Source: Rhodoferax lithotrophicus (GTDB taxonomy: Bacteria > Pseudomonadota > Gammaproteobacteria > Burkholderiales > Burkholderiaceae_C). From it: 64,000 nucleotides of DNA. The translations under genes were made by a program, and so were the position numbers. Positions 42,842 through 51,907 of this stretch are shown here, piece after piece. The stretch's first letter is position 1, and each line of letters begins with the position of its first letter. Location: the NCBI RefSeq assembly GCF_019973615.1, contig NZ_AP024238.1, positions 4,671,989 to 4,735,988 on the forward strand, read 5' to 3'. The notes beneath the pieces were generated by a model that was not told the origin of the DNA, made no database searches, and was given only the letters and a program-made list of their open reading frames with translations.

Positions 42842-44097
42842 ACGCCGCCCCCAAGCTGACCAGCACGGCCAGAGCCGCCCCGTTCTTGCAATTCATCTGC
42901 AAAGCCTGCGGCCTGATCTACGACGAGGCCGTGGGTGATGCCGACAGCGGCCTGGCGGCCGGAACCCGCTTTGCCGACATTCCCGACGACTGGGCCTGCC
43001 CGCTGTGCGGCGTGACCAAGGCCGACTTTGAGCTCTACACCGCACCCAGCGCTGACGCACAGTGCGCCAAGCTGCCCAGTTGCGGCCCGGTGGCCTCCAC
43101 CCGGGCCCGCCACCGTGCCGGTGTTGTCATCGTTGGTGCCGGTCGTGCCGGTTGGCAAATGGCCGAGCACCTGCGTGCCGCCGATGCTGGCTTACCCATC
43201 ACCCTGGTCACCACCTGCGCGGGCGACGTGTACGACAAACCCCTGCTCTCGGTAGCCATGGCCCGCCAACTCAGCCCTGAAAAACTGGTGCGTGAAAGTG
43301 GCGCCGCCGCCGCCGCCCGCCTGAGCCTGCGCCTGCTGGCCCACACCCACGCCATCAGCATCAGCGCCGACAGCCAACAACTGCGCACCACCCGTGGCAC
43401 GCTGCGCTACGACCAACTGGTGTTGGCCCACGGCGCCCAAGCCGCGTTGCCCGCGCCACTGCCCGCATCCCTGTGCTGGCGCATCAACCACCTGGGCGCG
43501 TACCTGCAATTGCGTGCGGCCCTGGAAGGCGGCACCAAAGACGTGCTGATCATCGGTGCTGGGCTGATTGGCAGCGAACTGGCCAACGACCTGGCCCTGG
43601 GCGGCCACCACATCACGCTGCTGGACGTGCAAACTGAGCCACTGGCCCGCTGGCAGTCTGAACAAGCCGGTCAGCAAGTGCTGCAAGCCTGGGCCGCGCT
43701 GCCGATCCGCTTCATCGGCGGAGTCAAGGTCGCCAAGGTGGAAAAAATTGGCAGCCGCATCCGTGTATCCACCGAGTGTGGCCAGCAGTTCGAGGCCGAT
43801 CAGGTGATCGCCGCCACCGGCCTGCAAACCCCCAGCCGCCTCGCCCACAGCGCCGGTCTGGCCTGGCAAAACGGCATTGAGGTCGATCCACAAACCCTGC
43901 GCACCAGCCAGAGCGCCATCCACGCCATGGGTGACTGCATCAGCATCCACGGCCAAGCCAGCCGCTACATCGAGCCAATTGCCCGACAGGCCAAAACCAT
44001 TGCGGCGGCCATTGCCTGCTGTGCGCCTGAGCCTTATGAGGTGCGCCCGGTGGTGGTGCGGGTCAAGACGACTTCGTTGCCGTTGACACTGCACTGA
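42838..44097 (+). CDS. Rubredoxin-NAD(P)H:rubredoxin reductase fusion
   Basis: 419 residues. Residues ~18-70 are a rubredoxin with the two iron-binding pairs CKAC and CPLC and the strand FELYTA. Residues ~95-400 form an FAD/NAD(P)H reductase of the AlkT class: VVIVGAGRAGWQMAEHL (FAD), VLIIGAGLIGSELANDLALGGH (NAD), and HAMGDCISIHG (second FAD site). The start codon overlaps the stop of the acyl-CoA dehydrogenase-like gene (ATGA). It can pass electrons from NAD(P)H through its own rubredoxin to a partner, presumably the preceding flavoprotein. Confidence 0.92.
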   Translation: MNAAPKLTSTARAAPFLQFICKACGLIYDEAVGDADSGLAAGTRFADIPDDWACPLCGVTKADFELYTAPSADAQCAKLPSCGPVASTRARHRAGVVIVGAGRAGWQMAEHLRAADAGLPITLVTTCAGDVYDKPLLSVAMARQLSPEKLVRESGAAAAARLSLRLLAHTHAISISADSQQLRTTRGTLRYDQLVLAHGAQAALPAPLPASLCWRINHLGAYLQLRAALEGGTKDVLIIGAGLIGSELANDLALGGHHITLLDVQTEPLARWQSEQAGQQVLQAWAALPIRFIGGVKVAKVEKIGSRIRVSTECGQQFEADQVIAATGLQTPSRLAHSAGLAWQNGIEVDPQTLRTSQSAIHAMGDCISIHGQASRYIEPIARQAKTIAAAIACCAPEPYEVRPVVVRVKTTSLPLTLH

Positions 44098-44301
44098 AGC
44101 TAGTCAGCTGCGCCAGTTGCCAGTTTGCGTTTGCCCTGAGTTTGGCCTGTTCTGCGTACGTAACAAGGTCGTGTCTCTGTAGGTGCGCTGGAAGACGCGG
44201 TATTGGCAGCTTTCTCTGCTCCTACAGCAACCATCCTTCCTGCTCACCATCTAGCGCTTGCCTTAGCGGAATTCTGAATTTTCAAGGGTGTTTTGGGGGT
44301 G

Positions 44302-44337
44302 TAGAGCTTGTATTACTTGCGCAAGCAGCTATAAATA
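44302..44337. repeat. Dispersed repeat copy after the rubredoxin-reductase gene
   Basis: TAGAGCTTGTATTACTTGCG followed by CAAGCAGCTATAAATA: both halves in reverse orientation. The surrounding gap (44098-44378) holds no gene that I can see. Confidence 0.6.
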
Positions 44338-44378
44338 CAGTTGCACTCAATCGGTGGCAAAAGTGTGTTTCAGCGCGA

Positions 44379-46394
44379 CTACGCTGTCGGGTTATGCGTT
44401 GTCTCGCTTTCATGGTTTGAGCCTGCTGGCTGGGCATTGATCAGGTTTGCCATTTCAAAGAATGCATATGTATTGCGCCCGGCGGACTTGGCTTCATACA
44501 TGGCCATGTCGGCTTTTTTCATGAGTGATTGAACATCGTCATCCCCATGAACAGGATAGACCGTGATGCCGACGCTCATCGTGACGTTGAGCTCTTGCCC
44601 ATCCAAACGAATAGAGGCAGCCATAGCGGCAAGTATCTTCTGCGCTACTTGGGCCGCATCATGAGGGGCCGTGATTTCGGTCAGCACAATGATGAATTCG
44701 TCGCCCCCGACGCGCGCCACGGTATCCCCGCTGCGGACGCAGCTCTCCAAACGCTTGGCAACTTCTTTGAGCAATTGATCGCCCACCTCATGACCGAGTG
44801 TGTCGTTGATTTTTTTGAAGTAGTCCAGGTCAAGGAACATGAGCGCCAGCGAACGCTCGAAACGCTTGGCTTGGGCCAGCGCGAAATGAAGTCGGTCGTA
44901 CAACATGCGCCGGTTGGGCAGCCCGGTCAAGGGGTCGAAATAAGCGAGTTGACGGATTTGCGCTTCGGCCAGTTTTCTGTCGGTGATGTCACGATTGGAT
45001 GCCCGGCGGCCCAAAAATGCATGGTCTTTGCCATACACCGGTAGGCAGGCATGCTCAATCCACCGCACCTCCCCACTGGGTAGGATGATGCGAAAGTTCA
45101 GTTCACAAGCTTCGTTTTGGGTCCGGTGGTGATCCAGGTGGTCGGACATCAATGCCTGGTCTTCAGGGTGCGTTATTCGGAGCAAGAGGTTGGGTTCGGC
45201 ATTGAAGGCATCGGCAGCATATCCGGTCATTTTTTCGCAGGATGGGGAGTTGAAGATCTGCTCACCCGTTGGGCTGATCCAGGTTTCCCAGTCGTAGGTG
45301 AAATTGGCGATGGTTTGGTACTTTTCCTCCGAATCCGCCAATGATCGCCAGGCGTGCGCCAATTTCCAGCTGCTCCACGCACTCAGCACCAGGAACAGGC
45401 TGAAAACGCTGGCGACCTTCAAAGCAATGGTCTGACGGATAGCGCTCAAGGTCTGAGCCGACTGGTGAGTGACCGATTTCCAGAAGTACAAGGGCAAGGC
45501 CTGCTCTTGCGCACTGGGGCCTTTGGCCTCGGGGCTGCTGGCACCAGATCGATGCCCCGCCTGATGAGGATAGACCGTTGCCCATGTCCATAAGCCGTCA
45601 TTGAGCGTGACTTGTCCGCTGTCCGTACTTGAAATGAGCTTCCATGCAGCTGGTGAACGCATCGCCAGACTCAGCTCAGGCCGTTTGAGCATAAACCCCC
45701 ATTCATCGGAGGTATCAGGGCTTTTGAGCCAGTAACCGGCACTGTTGATGGCCATGCCCTGCTCAGAGGTCGCCTTGGCGAAGGCTTGCAACATCACATT
45801 ACCGTAGTAATTCAGGATGACAATGCCGCGCTTATTGCCCTGCTGGTCGGCAATGGGTGTGGCAAAACGAATCATGGGTTTGTAAGGCAGCTCAATCTGA
45901 TTATGTTCAATGTTGAGATCAAGCGGCGAGATGAACACCTCGCCCAGCTTGAGCTTGAGAGCATCGGTAAAGTAGTAGCGTTGCGCCTTGTTTTGCAACT
46001 TGTCTGGCGCAACCAGTTCGGCTTGACCATGGTGAAGGTCAATTCGGATTCGCTCCATGCCCGTTTCGTCGATCCAGCGCACTTGATCGTAAAGCTGCAT
46101 GGATTCTGCAAACGTGGAGAATTCTTGCGCCAGATTTTCCAAATTCTGTGGGGTAGGTTGATCCACCGCAGTATGCAGCGCGCTGAGCCGCGCCAAGTAC
46201 TTGAGACCGCGGGTAACCGGCTCAACACTGCTGGCTAGCGCCACCGCGCCCAATTGTGTTCGGGTGTACTCCTGGTTGCGTAGTTCGGCGAGCTTGGATT
46301 CCAAATCCCGGTAGCCATAGGACAAAGCAACACCTACCAACACCGTGGCAATCGGCAAAAACACACGCAAAAACAAGCGGCGAGTTGTTCGCAT
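44379..46394 (-). CDS. Membrane diguanylate cyclase (PAS + GGDEF)
   Basis: About 671 residues. A membrane helix near the start (FLRVFLPIATVLVGVALSY) is followed by a large periplasmic sensor region, a second membrane helix (VASVFSLFLVLSAWSSW), a PAS domain (ANFTYDWETWISPTG...) and a GGDEF domain. The active site VGGDEF is intact, and RSGD five residues before it is an inhibitory I-site. It makes cyclic-di-GMP. The ATG at 46394 is preceded by GGATGG; ATGs at 46403 and 46436 are alternatives. Divergent from a sensor kinase. Confidence 0.9.
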   Translation of the reverse strand: MRTTRRLFLRVFLPIATVLVGVALSYGYRDLESKLAELRNQEYTRTQLGAVALASSVEPVTRGLKYLARLSALHTAVDQPTPQNLENLAQEFSTFAESMQLYDQVRWIDETGMERIRIDLHHGQAELVAPDKLQNKAQRYYFTDALKLKLGEVFISPLDLNIEHNQIELPYKPMIRFATPIADQQGNKRGIVILNYYGNVMLQAFAKATSEQGMAINSAGYWLKSPDTSDEWGFMLKRPELSLAMRSPAAWKLISSTDSGQVTLNDGLWTWATVYPHQAGHRSGASSPEAKGPSAQEQALPLYFWKSVTHQSAQTLSAIRQTIALKVASVFSLFLVLSAWSSWKLAHAWRSLADSEEKYQTIANFTYDWETWISPTGEQIFNSPSCEKMTGYAADAFNAEPNLLLRITHPEDQALMSDHLDHHRTQNEACELNFRIILPSGEVRWIEHACLPVYGKDHAFLGRRASNRDITDRKLAEAQIRQLAYFDPLTGLPNRRMLYDRLHFALAQAKRFERSLALMFLDLDYFKKINDTLGHEVGDQLLKEVAKRLESCVRSGDTVARVGGDEFIIVLTEITAPHDAAQVAQKILAAMAASIRLDGQELNVTMSVGITVYPVHGDDDVQSLMKKADMAMYEAKSAGRNTYAFFEMANLINAQPAGSNHESETTHNPTA

Positions 46395-46555
46395 CAAATC
46401 CATCCGACGAAGCAATAGACTATGACAAGTCATCATAGCCACGAGTTGGCAAAGCCCTTTGATATGGAACACAAAATGGGAACTACTGCTGCAGTGTGGC
46501 TGCAATCAGCCATTGCACACAAACCATTGGCACAGCCATTGCTTGCCCCATCCAC

Positions 46556-47755
46556 ATGCAAATCAACAGTCAAGCCGTTCTGAATCCACCCAATGCCGCC
46601 GTAGAACCAGTGCTGCAAAAGCAGCTGGCCTTGCTGCTGGAGTCCACCGGCGAGGGCATTTACGGCATCGACATGCAAGGGCGCTGCACCTTCATCAACC
46701 GGGCCGGTGCCCACATGATCGGGCGTGAACCTGAGGATGTTCTGGGCCGCAACATGCACGACCTGACGCACCACTCGCACCCCGACGGACACCCCTACCC
46801 ACCTCACGACTGTGCCATCTTTAACGCCTTTCGCCAGGGCCTGCCGTGCCGCATTGACACCGAGGTGTTCTGGCACCGCGACCAGCATTGTTTTCCGGTC
46901 GAATACTCCAGCTACCCGCTGATGGACGGTAGCACCGTGCTGGGCGCGGTGGTGACCTTTGTCGACATCACCGAGCGCAAGCGCGCCGCCGATGCGCTGC
47001 GGGCCGCCAAAGACGAGCTGGAGCAGCGGGTGGACGAGCGCACCCAGGCGCTGTCGGTGGCGCTGGGGCAACTGCGTGAACTGTCGGCTTACTCTGAGAC
47101 CGTGCGCGAAGAAGAGCGCACCCGCATTGCCCGTGAAGTGCATGACGAGCTGGGCAGCCTGCTGGTGGCGCTGAAGATGGATGTGAACTGGATGGACAAG
47201 CGCCTGAGTGAGCAACAGCAGCGCACGCCGCACGAAGCCGAAGCCATGCGCACCCGCCTGCGCAGCAAGTGTCAGAACATGAGTGGCCTGATCGAGCGGG
47301 CGGTGGACAACGTGGGCCGCATCATCACCGACCTGCGCCCCAGCATCCTCGACCACCAGGGCCTGTGGGCTGCGCTGGAATGGCAGGCGCACGAGTTTGC
47401 CCAGTCGGCTGAACTGGCGCTGGACTGGGACATGCAGGGCACCGACGGCGTGGAACTGCCCGAGCCCGAAGCCATGGCGGTGTTTCGCATCTTTCAGGAA
47501 ATGCTCAGCAACGTGGCCCGCCACGCCCAGGCCACGGCCCTCACCTTGCGGATTCAGGTGGATGCCCGGTTGCTGACCATTTCGGTGCAGGACAACGGCT
47601 GCGGGGCCAGCACCCTGGCCTTTGAGGCCCCCACGGCCTATGGGGTCATGGGCATGCGCGAACGGGCGCGCCATTTTGGTGGTCAGCTCGAAATTTCAAG
47701 CCAAATTGGCCTGGGGTCCTTATTCAGTCTGCGCCTGCCACTCTCAAAGATATAG
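46556..47755 (+). CDS. PAS-containing sensor histidine kinase (NarL-type, HisKA_3)
   Basis: 399 residues, no membrane segment. An N-terminal PAS domain (ESTGEGIYGIDMQGRCTFIN) is followed by a coiled coil and a HisKA_3 phosphoacceptor (IAREVHDELGSLLVALKMD) with the acceptor His, and an HATPase domain (FRIFQEMLSNVARHAQA, DNGCGAS, YGVMGMRERARHFGG). It works with the response regulator one base downstream of its stop. The signal is unknown. Confidence 0.9.
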   Translation: MQINSQAVLNPPNAAVEPVLQKQLALLLESTGEGIYGIDMQGRCTFINRAGAHMIGREPEDVLGRNMHDLTHHSHPDGHPYPPHDCAIFNAFRQGLPCRIDTEVFWHRDQHCFPVEYSSYPLMDGSTVLGAVVTFVDITERKRAADALRAAKDELEQRVDERTQALSVALGQLRELSAYSETVREEERTRIAREVHDELGSLLVALKMDVNWMDKRLSEQQQRTPHEAEAMRTRLRSKCQNMSGLIERAVDNVGRIITDLRPSILDHQGLWAALEWQAHEFAQSAELALDWDMQGTDGVELPEPEAMAVFRIFQEMLSNVARHAQATALTLRIQVDARLLTISVQDNGCGASTLAFEAPTAYGVMGMRERARHFGGQLEISSQIGLGSLFSLRLPLSKI

Positions 47756-47756
47756 C

Positions 47757-48434
47757 ATGATCAAAGTACTGATTGGTGATGACCACCGCATCGTCCGTGA
47801 AGGCCTGAAACAGGTGCTGGCCGATGCGCCCGATGTAAGTGTGCTGGCCGAGGCCGCCAGCGGGGCGGAAGTGCTGGCGCAAGTGGCGGCGCTGGGCGGC
47901 GCTGCCGGGCTGGACCTGGTGCTGCTGGACATTGCCATGCCAGAGCAAGACGGGCTGGAAGTGCTGCAAATTTTGCGCCGCACCCACCCCAAGCTGCCGG
48001 TGCTGATGCTCAGCACCTACCCGGAAAAACAGTACGCGGTGCGCTGCATCAAGCTCGGCGCAGGCGGCTACCTGAACAAAAGCGCCGACCCCGACGACAT
48101 GGTGGCCGCCGTGCGCAAAGTAGCGGCAGGCGGCATGTATGTCACCCCTGACACGGCCGAGGCGCTGGCAGCGGCGATGGCATCGGTCGGCCGCTCTGGC
48201 GCAGCCGCACAAGCGGTGGTGGCCGGGGTCGATGCCCTGTCGCACCGCGAATACCAGGTGTTTCGCCTGCTCAGCATGGGGCACACCGTGGGCGAAATTG
48301 GTGCGCAGCTCAAGCTGGCCTCGAACACGGTGAGCACCTACCGGGCGCGGATTCTGGAGAAGACCGGGACAAAGAACGATGTGGAGCTGGCGCTGTATGC
48401 GCAGCGGCATAGCCGGAGTGCGCAGGAGCGGTGA
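47757..48434 (+). CDS. NarL/LuxR-family response regulator
   Basis: 225 residues. The receiver domain has acidic DDH near the start, the phosphoacceptor Asp in LVLLDIAMPEQDGLE, and the conserved Lys in GAGGYLNKSADPDD. The C-terminal LuxR helix-turn-helix is SHREYQVFRLLSMGHTVGEIG with ASNTVSTYRARILEKTG. It starts one base after the kinase stop. A relic of a similar DNA-binding domain lies at 56151-56308. Confidence 0.94.
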   Translation: MIKVLIGDDHRIVREGLKQVLADAPDVSVLAEAASGAEVLAQVAALGGAAGLDLVLLDIAMPEQDGLEVLQILRRTHPKLPVLMLSTYPEKQYAVRCIKLGAGGYLNKSADPDDMVAAVRKVAAGGMYVTPDTAEALAAAMASVGRSGAAAQAVVAGVDALSHREYQVFRLLSMGHTVGEIGAQLKLASNTVSTYRARILEKTGTKNDVELALYAQRHSRSAQER

Positions 48435-48699
48435 GAAACAGGGGTTTTGACCGCCGGTTTTCGGGCTGATATGTCAAGCTGCCGGTTGCCGTTTTAGGCA
48501 GGCGCATACAGCAGTGCACGTGGCGGATGTGACCTATACCGATTCCGAGTTGGCCTGGGTCAACCTCACCGATCCCGCCACACATCAGGATTGACCACAC
48601 CCAGACGTTCTCTGGGTTCAGGTAGGCCAGAAAAACCCAATAACAACAAGCGACTCCAAGCCCGATGCCAAGCGCTCGTATGGCAGTCGCTGCGTTCAT
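48310..48699 (-). CDS. Small membrane protein ORF, possibly decayed
   Basis: 129 codons. The first ~45 residues look like a real membrane protein (AIRALGIGLGVACCYWVFLA, then WVWSILMCGG), while the rest is Pro/Ser/Arg-rich and runs antisense over the response regulator gene. Its ATG overlaps the TGA of the frame-restored MFS gene (ATGA at 48696-48699), which suggests it was once coupled to it. A frameshift may have damaged the end. Confidence 0.4.
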   Translation of the reverse strand: MNAATAIRALGIGLGVACCYWVFLAYLNPENVWVWSILMCGGIGEVDPGQLGIGIGHIRHVHCCMRLPKTATGSLTYQPENRRSKPLFLTAPAHSGYAAAHTAPAPHRSLSRSSPESAPGRCSPCSRPA

Positions 48700-48836
48700 G
48701 TGGGGCGGTAGCCCAGTTTGGGGCGTTGCAATTCTTGGTCATTGATGGGGAAGTGCAAGGCAGCGGCAACCAGGCCCAGTGCGATCCCGGCCAACCAGAT
48801 CATGTCGTATGACTTGGTGGCCTCAAACATAGAACA
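48696..48836 (-). other. Displaced 3' end of the MFS gene (frameshift remnant)
   Basis: In the alternate frame this reads MFEATKSYDMIWLAGIALGL and a further short tail, the expected last helix of an MFS carrier. Its stop overlaps the next ATG (ATGA). Confidence 0.7.
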
Positions 48837-49933
48837 CCCAGCCAGACACCCCAAAAAGCGCCCAATTGGTGACCAAAAAAGACAAAACCGAAGAGTGTCG
48901 TGATGTATTTCACACCAAACACTTGGGAGACCAGGCCATTGGTCAGTGGAACCGTGCCCAGCCAGATGAAACCCATGACGGCACAAAACAAATAGAGACT
49001 CCAGCTTGTCAAAGGCAGGACTACAAAGAGCGCCATCGCTATCGAGCGCACCAGATAAATTCCCGATAGCAGGTACTTGCGCCGGTACAAGCCACCCAGC
49101 AGCCCGCAACAATAGCTGCCTGCCACGTTGCTTAATGCGATGATGGCCAATCCGGCCACAGCGGTGTTGGCCGACATTCCTTTGTCCAGCAGGTATGCCG
49201 GTAAGTGTGAGGCAATGAAGGCCAATTGAAATCCGCACGCAAGAAAACCCAGATTCAGCAACCAGAACCCGCGATGATGAAAGGCTTCAGTCAGCGCTTC
49301 ACGCATGGTCTGCTCCGCGCCATGCCCCATGTTTGGTGGCTGTTTGTCGCGCAAGGGCAAAACCAAAGGCAAAAACATGGCACATGCCAGCGCCAATGCC
49401 ACCAATGCGCCAGACCAAGTCAGCCAGTTGATGAGCCCTTGGGCCAACGGCAGCATCACAAATTGCCCAAGGCCCCCAACGGCTCCTGCCAGACCGAGTG
49501 CCCAACTGCGTCGATCAAGCGGTGTCATGCGGCTGATGGCACCGTAGATGACACCAAATGAAGTGCCGGAGAGTGCAATGCCTATGCACAAGCCTGCAGA
49601 CAGGGTGAAGGCCCATGGCGTTGTTGAAATACTCATCAAAACCAGTCCGATGGCATAAAAAAGCAGCCCGACAGCCATCACTCGCGCCGCGCCAAAGCGG
49701 TCGGCCAGCATGCCGGTGAAAGGTTGAGCCAAACCCCACACCAGGTTTTGCACGGCGATGGAAAAACCAAAGGTCTCGCGCGTCCAGCCGTTGCCCATCG
49801 TCATTGGCACTTGAAAAATGCCTGTGGCATGCCGGATTCCCAGCGCCAGCCCCATGATCAAACCACCGGCGACCACATACCCCCATGCGTGATGTTGTCC
49901 GTCATTGGCCTTATTTGCTGTTTTCATTTCCAT
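48800..49933 (-). CDS. MFS transporter with 3' frameshift
   Basis: 377 residues as it stands, with 11-12 hydrophobic segments. The MFS loop motif GMLADRFGAARVM lies between helices 2 and 3 and MTPLDRRSWALGLAGAVGGLG in the middle. The end (GVLCLRPPSHTT) departs from the family pattern, and the missing last helix is found in another frame to 48696. A single lost base near 48832 explains this. The start is at the ATG at 49933, with AAGAGAA upstream. The gene is divergent from a LysR regulator and its product probably carries an organic acid. Confidence 0.8.
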   Translation of the reverse strand: MEMKTANKANDGQHHAWGYVVAGGLIMGLALGIRHATGIFQVPMTMGNGWTRETFGFSIAVQNLVWGLAQPFTGMLADRFGAARVMAVGLLFYAIGLVLMSISTTPWAFTLSAGLCIGIALSGTSFGVIYGAISRMTPLDRRSWALGLAGAVGGLGQFVMLPLAQGLINWLTWSGALVALALACAMFLPLVLPLRDKQPPNMGHGAEQTMREALTEAFHHRGFWLLNLGFLACGFQLAFIASHLPAYLLDKGMSANTAVAGLAIIALSNVAGSYCCGLLGGLYRRKYLLSGIYLVRSIAMALFVVLPLTSWSLYLFCAVMGFIWLGTVPLTNGLVSQVFGVKYITTLFGFVFFGHQLGAFWGVWLGVLCLRPPSHTT

Positions 49934-50052
49934 ATTCACATTCTCTTAAATCAATTGTTTTTTCCATGGTCATACGCTAAAGAGTCATGATTACAATGAT
50001 TTTTATGCAGCTTCTCAAGCAAACTTTGTGTCTCATCACATGAGCAAATGGA

Positions 50053-50973
50053 ATGTCAATTCAACTCGCCAAAATTCCATCGCCTGATCTCATTCGTGGC
50101 TTTGTCGCCGTGGGGCGGCGCATGAGCATCACGCTTGCGGCAAACGATCTGTTTCTGACGCAATCTGCTGTCAGTCGGCAGATTCACACGCTGGAAGAAG
50201 CTTTGGGCGTGAAACTCTTTCTGCGGGGTCATCGCGCCATTGCCTTCACCTCGGAAGGTGAGTACCTGTTCCGCGTGGCAGATGGTTCGATGCAACAACT
50301 CCAAGATGCTGTCGGCGCATTGCAAGATCAGTTGCGGCAGCGTCCTGTGACGTTGACGGCCAGCATCGGTTTTGTGGGTCTCTGGTTGCTGCCACGCTTG
50401 GGAAAATTTCAGCAGCAACACCCGGACATCGAGATCAGCTTGTCTGCCAACAATCAGATGGTTGACTTGCGCCAGAAGGGGATCGACTTGGCGATCCGCT
50501 ATTGCGCACAAGCGGCCCTTCCTGAAGGTGCTCGGCCTCTTTTTGGAGAGACCATTTCCCCGGTGGCACATCCCACTTTGGGCCTCATGCACCTCTTTGA
50601 TCCCAAGCTCATTGAAGATTCGGTATTGCTTGAATTTGATGGCGACCTTCGACCATGGTGGTCTTGGCAGGCCTGGCTACAAGCCCAGGGCTGGTCTGGC
50701 ATCAAGCCCAAAGGCATCTTGCGTTTTAACCAATACGACCAAATGATCCACGCCGCCCTTGCCGGACAGGGCATTGCTCTGGGTCGGCGCGAGTTGATCG
50801 CTGACATGCTGGAAGATGGTCGACTGATTGCGCTGGATACGCTGCAAGCGGGGCCTGCATCCAACCAGATCTATGGCTTGATACAGGCAGACCCTTCGCC
50901 GCGCAAGGAGATTCAGGCTGTGATCGATTGGATTCTTGATGAGGCAGGGCTTACTCCACCATTGCCCGGTTGA
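50053..50973 (+). CDS. LysR family transcriptional regulator (GcvA-like)
   Basis: 306 residues. The winged helix is GFVAVGRRMSITLAANDLFLTQSAVSRQIHTLEEALG, followed by a substrate-binding domain whose pattern VDLRQKGIDLAIRYC is typical of the GcvA group. It is divergent from the frameshifted MFS gene, which is the likely target. Tail overlaps the convergent hydrolase gene by 23 bases. Confidence 0.89.
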   Translation: MSIQLAKIPSPDLIRGFVAVGRRMSITLAANDLFLTQSAVSRQIHTLEEALGVKLFLRGHRAIAFTSEGEYLFRVADGSMQQLQDAVGALQDQLRQRPVTLTASIGFVGLWLLPRLGKFQQQHPDIEISLSANNQMVDLRQKGIDLAIRYCAQAALPEGARPLFGETISPVAHPTLGLMHLFDPKLIEDSVLLEFDGDLRPWWSWQAWLQAQGWSGIKPKGILRFNQYDQMIHAALAGQGIALGRRELIADMLEDGRLIALDTLQAGPASNQIYGLIQADPSPRKEIQAVIDWILDEAGLTPPLPG

Positions 50974-51907
50974 TCAATTTTCCAGGGGTATCTTCGGGTA
51001 TCCGACCGTCACGCAACCAAGTCAGCGCAATGCGCCACAACGAATGCTCAAAGCGGGCATGAAAGAAAGCAAAGTGTCCAATTTCGCTTAACCCGAGCAT
51101 GTTGGGGGCAATCCGCCAATGCGTTGCCGGGCTATTTTTGAAATAAGCCAGCAGGCGGTGTATGGCCGGGACGGTGCCAAAGTCATCATCGGTCACTGAC
51201 AGTGCGAGTGTCTCGCCTTTCACTTGAGAAAACCGTTCCACCAAGCGCCGCCTTTGCTCTGCAGTCATGACACGGTGACCTTTTCGATAGGCATCCTCAA
51301 AGCGGGGATGGCGAGCCGTCCAGTCATGAACCACCCCGCGTGGCGTGTCTTCGAGCCACCCCAGGCGCTTGCCAGGGAAATACCCACAAATCGCCGTCAA
51401 CAGGGGCATGACCACATGCCAGCGCCAAAGCATGGGCAGGCGCCGGCGCTGGGCGTAATCTTTCCAGTAGGCAAACTGTGCGCCCATGGTGAACACACGG
51501 CTGACACGATGGTTTGATTCGGCAAGGCCAATCAAAAACCCGCCCACGCTGTGCGCCACCACCTGGATCGGCTGGCCAGGAAATCGTTGCGCCACAAATC
51601 GCAAAATGCCTTCGAAATCTTGCGTGCCCCAGTCAATCCAGCCCGCATCAAAACCACGCAAAGTCTTGGGACGAGAACCACCGATGCCACGGTAGTCGTA
51701 GGTCACCACATCAAATCCGTTGGCGTGCAAATACGCGGCAAACCGAGCGTAATAGCGGCTGTGCACGGATGTTGCCGGGTTGATGATCACCACCGGGCGC
51801 GGGGTGAGTGAGTCCCCCGACTTGCTCAACCATACCAAGGCATGGAGTGGGTATCCATCGCTGGCGCAAACGTTCATGGACTCCGGGTGATAGACGTACT
51901 CGCTCAT
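50951..51907 (-). CDS. Alpha/beta hydrolase family protein
   Basis: 318 residues. The nucleophile elbow is VVAHSVGGFLIG (G-x-S-x-G-like with H-S-V-G-G), the acid is in SVTDDDFGTV and the catalytic His in SEIGHFAFF. The lid is rich in aromatic residues (RRLPMLWRWHVVMPLL). An esterase or lipase-like role is likely; substrate is unknown. Its ATG overlaps the stop of the DUF2917 gene. Confidence 0.82.
   Translation of the reverse strand: MSEYVYHPESMNVCASDGYPLHALVWLSKSGDSLTPRPVVIINPATSVHSRYYARFAAYLHANGFDVVTYDYRGIGGSRPKTLRGFDAGWIDWGTQDFEGILRFVAQRFPGQPIQVVAHSVGGFLIGLAESNHRVSRVFTMGAQFAYWKDYAQRRRLPMLWRWHVVMPLLTAICGYFPGKRLGWLEDTPRGVVHDWTARHPRFEDAYRKGHRVMTAEQRRRLVERFSQVKGETLALSVTDDDFGTVPAIHRLLAYFKNSPATHWRIAPNMLGLSEIGHFAFFHARFEHSLWRIALTWLRDGRIPEDTPGKLINRAMVE

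Noticed and set aside
46433..47674. 413-codon minus-strand frame opposite the sensor kinase
   Set aside because: His-, Gln- and Gly-rich shadow; the plus strand has clear PAS, HisKA_3 and HATPase motifs.
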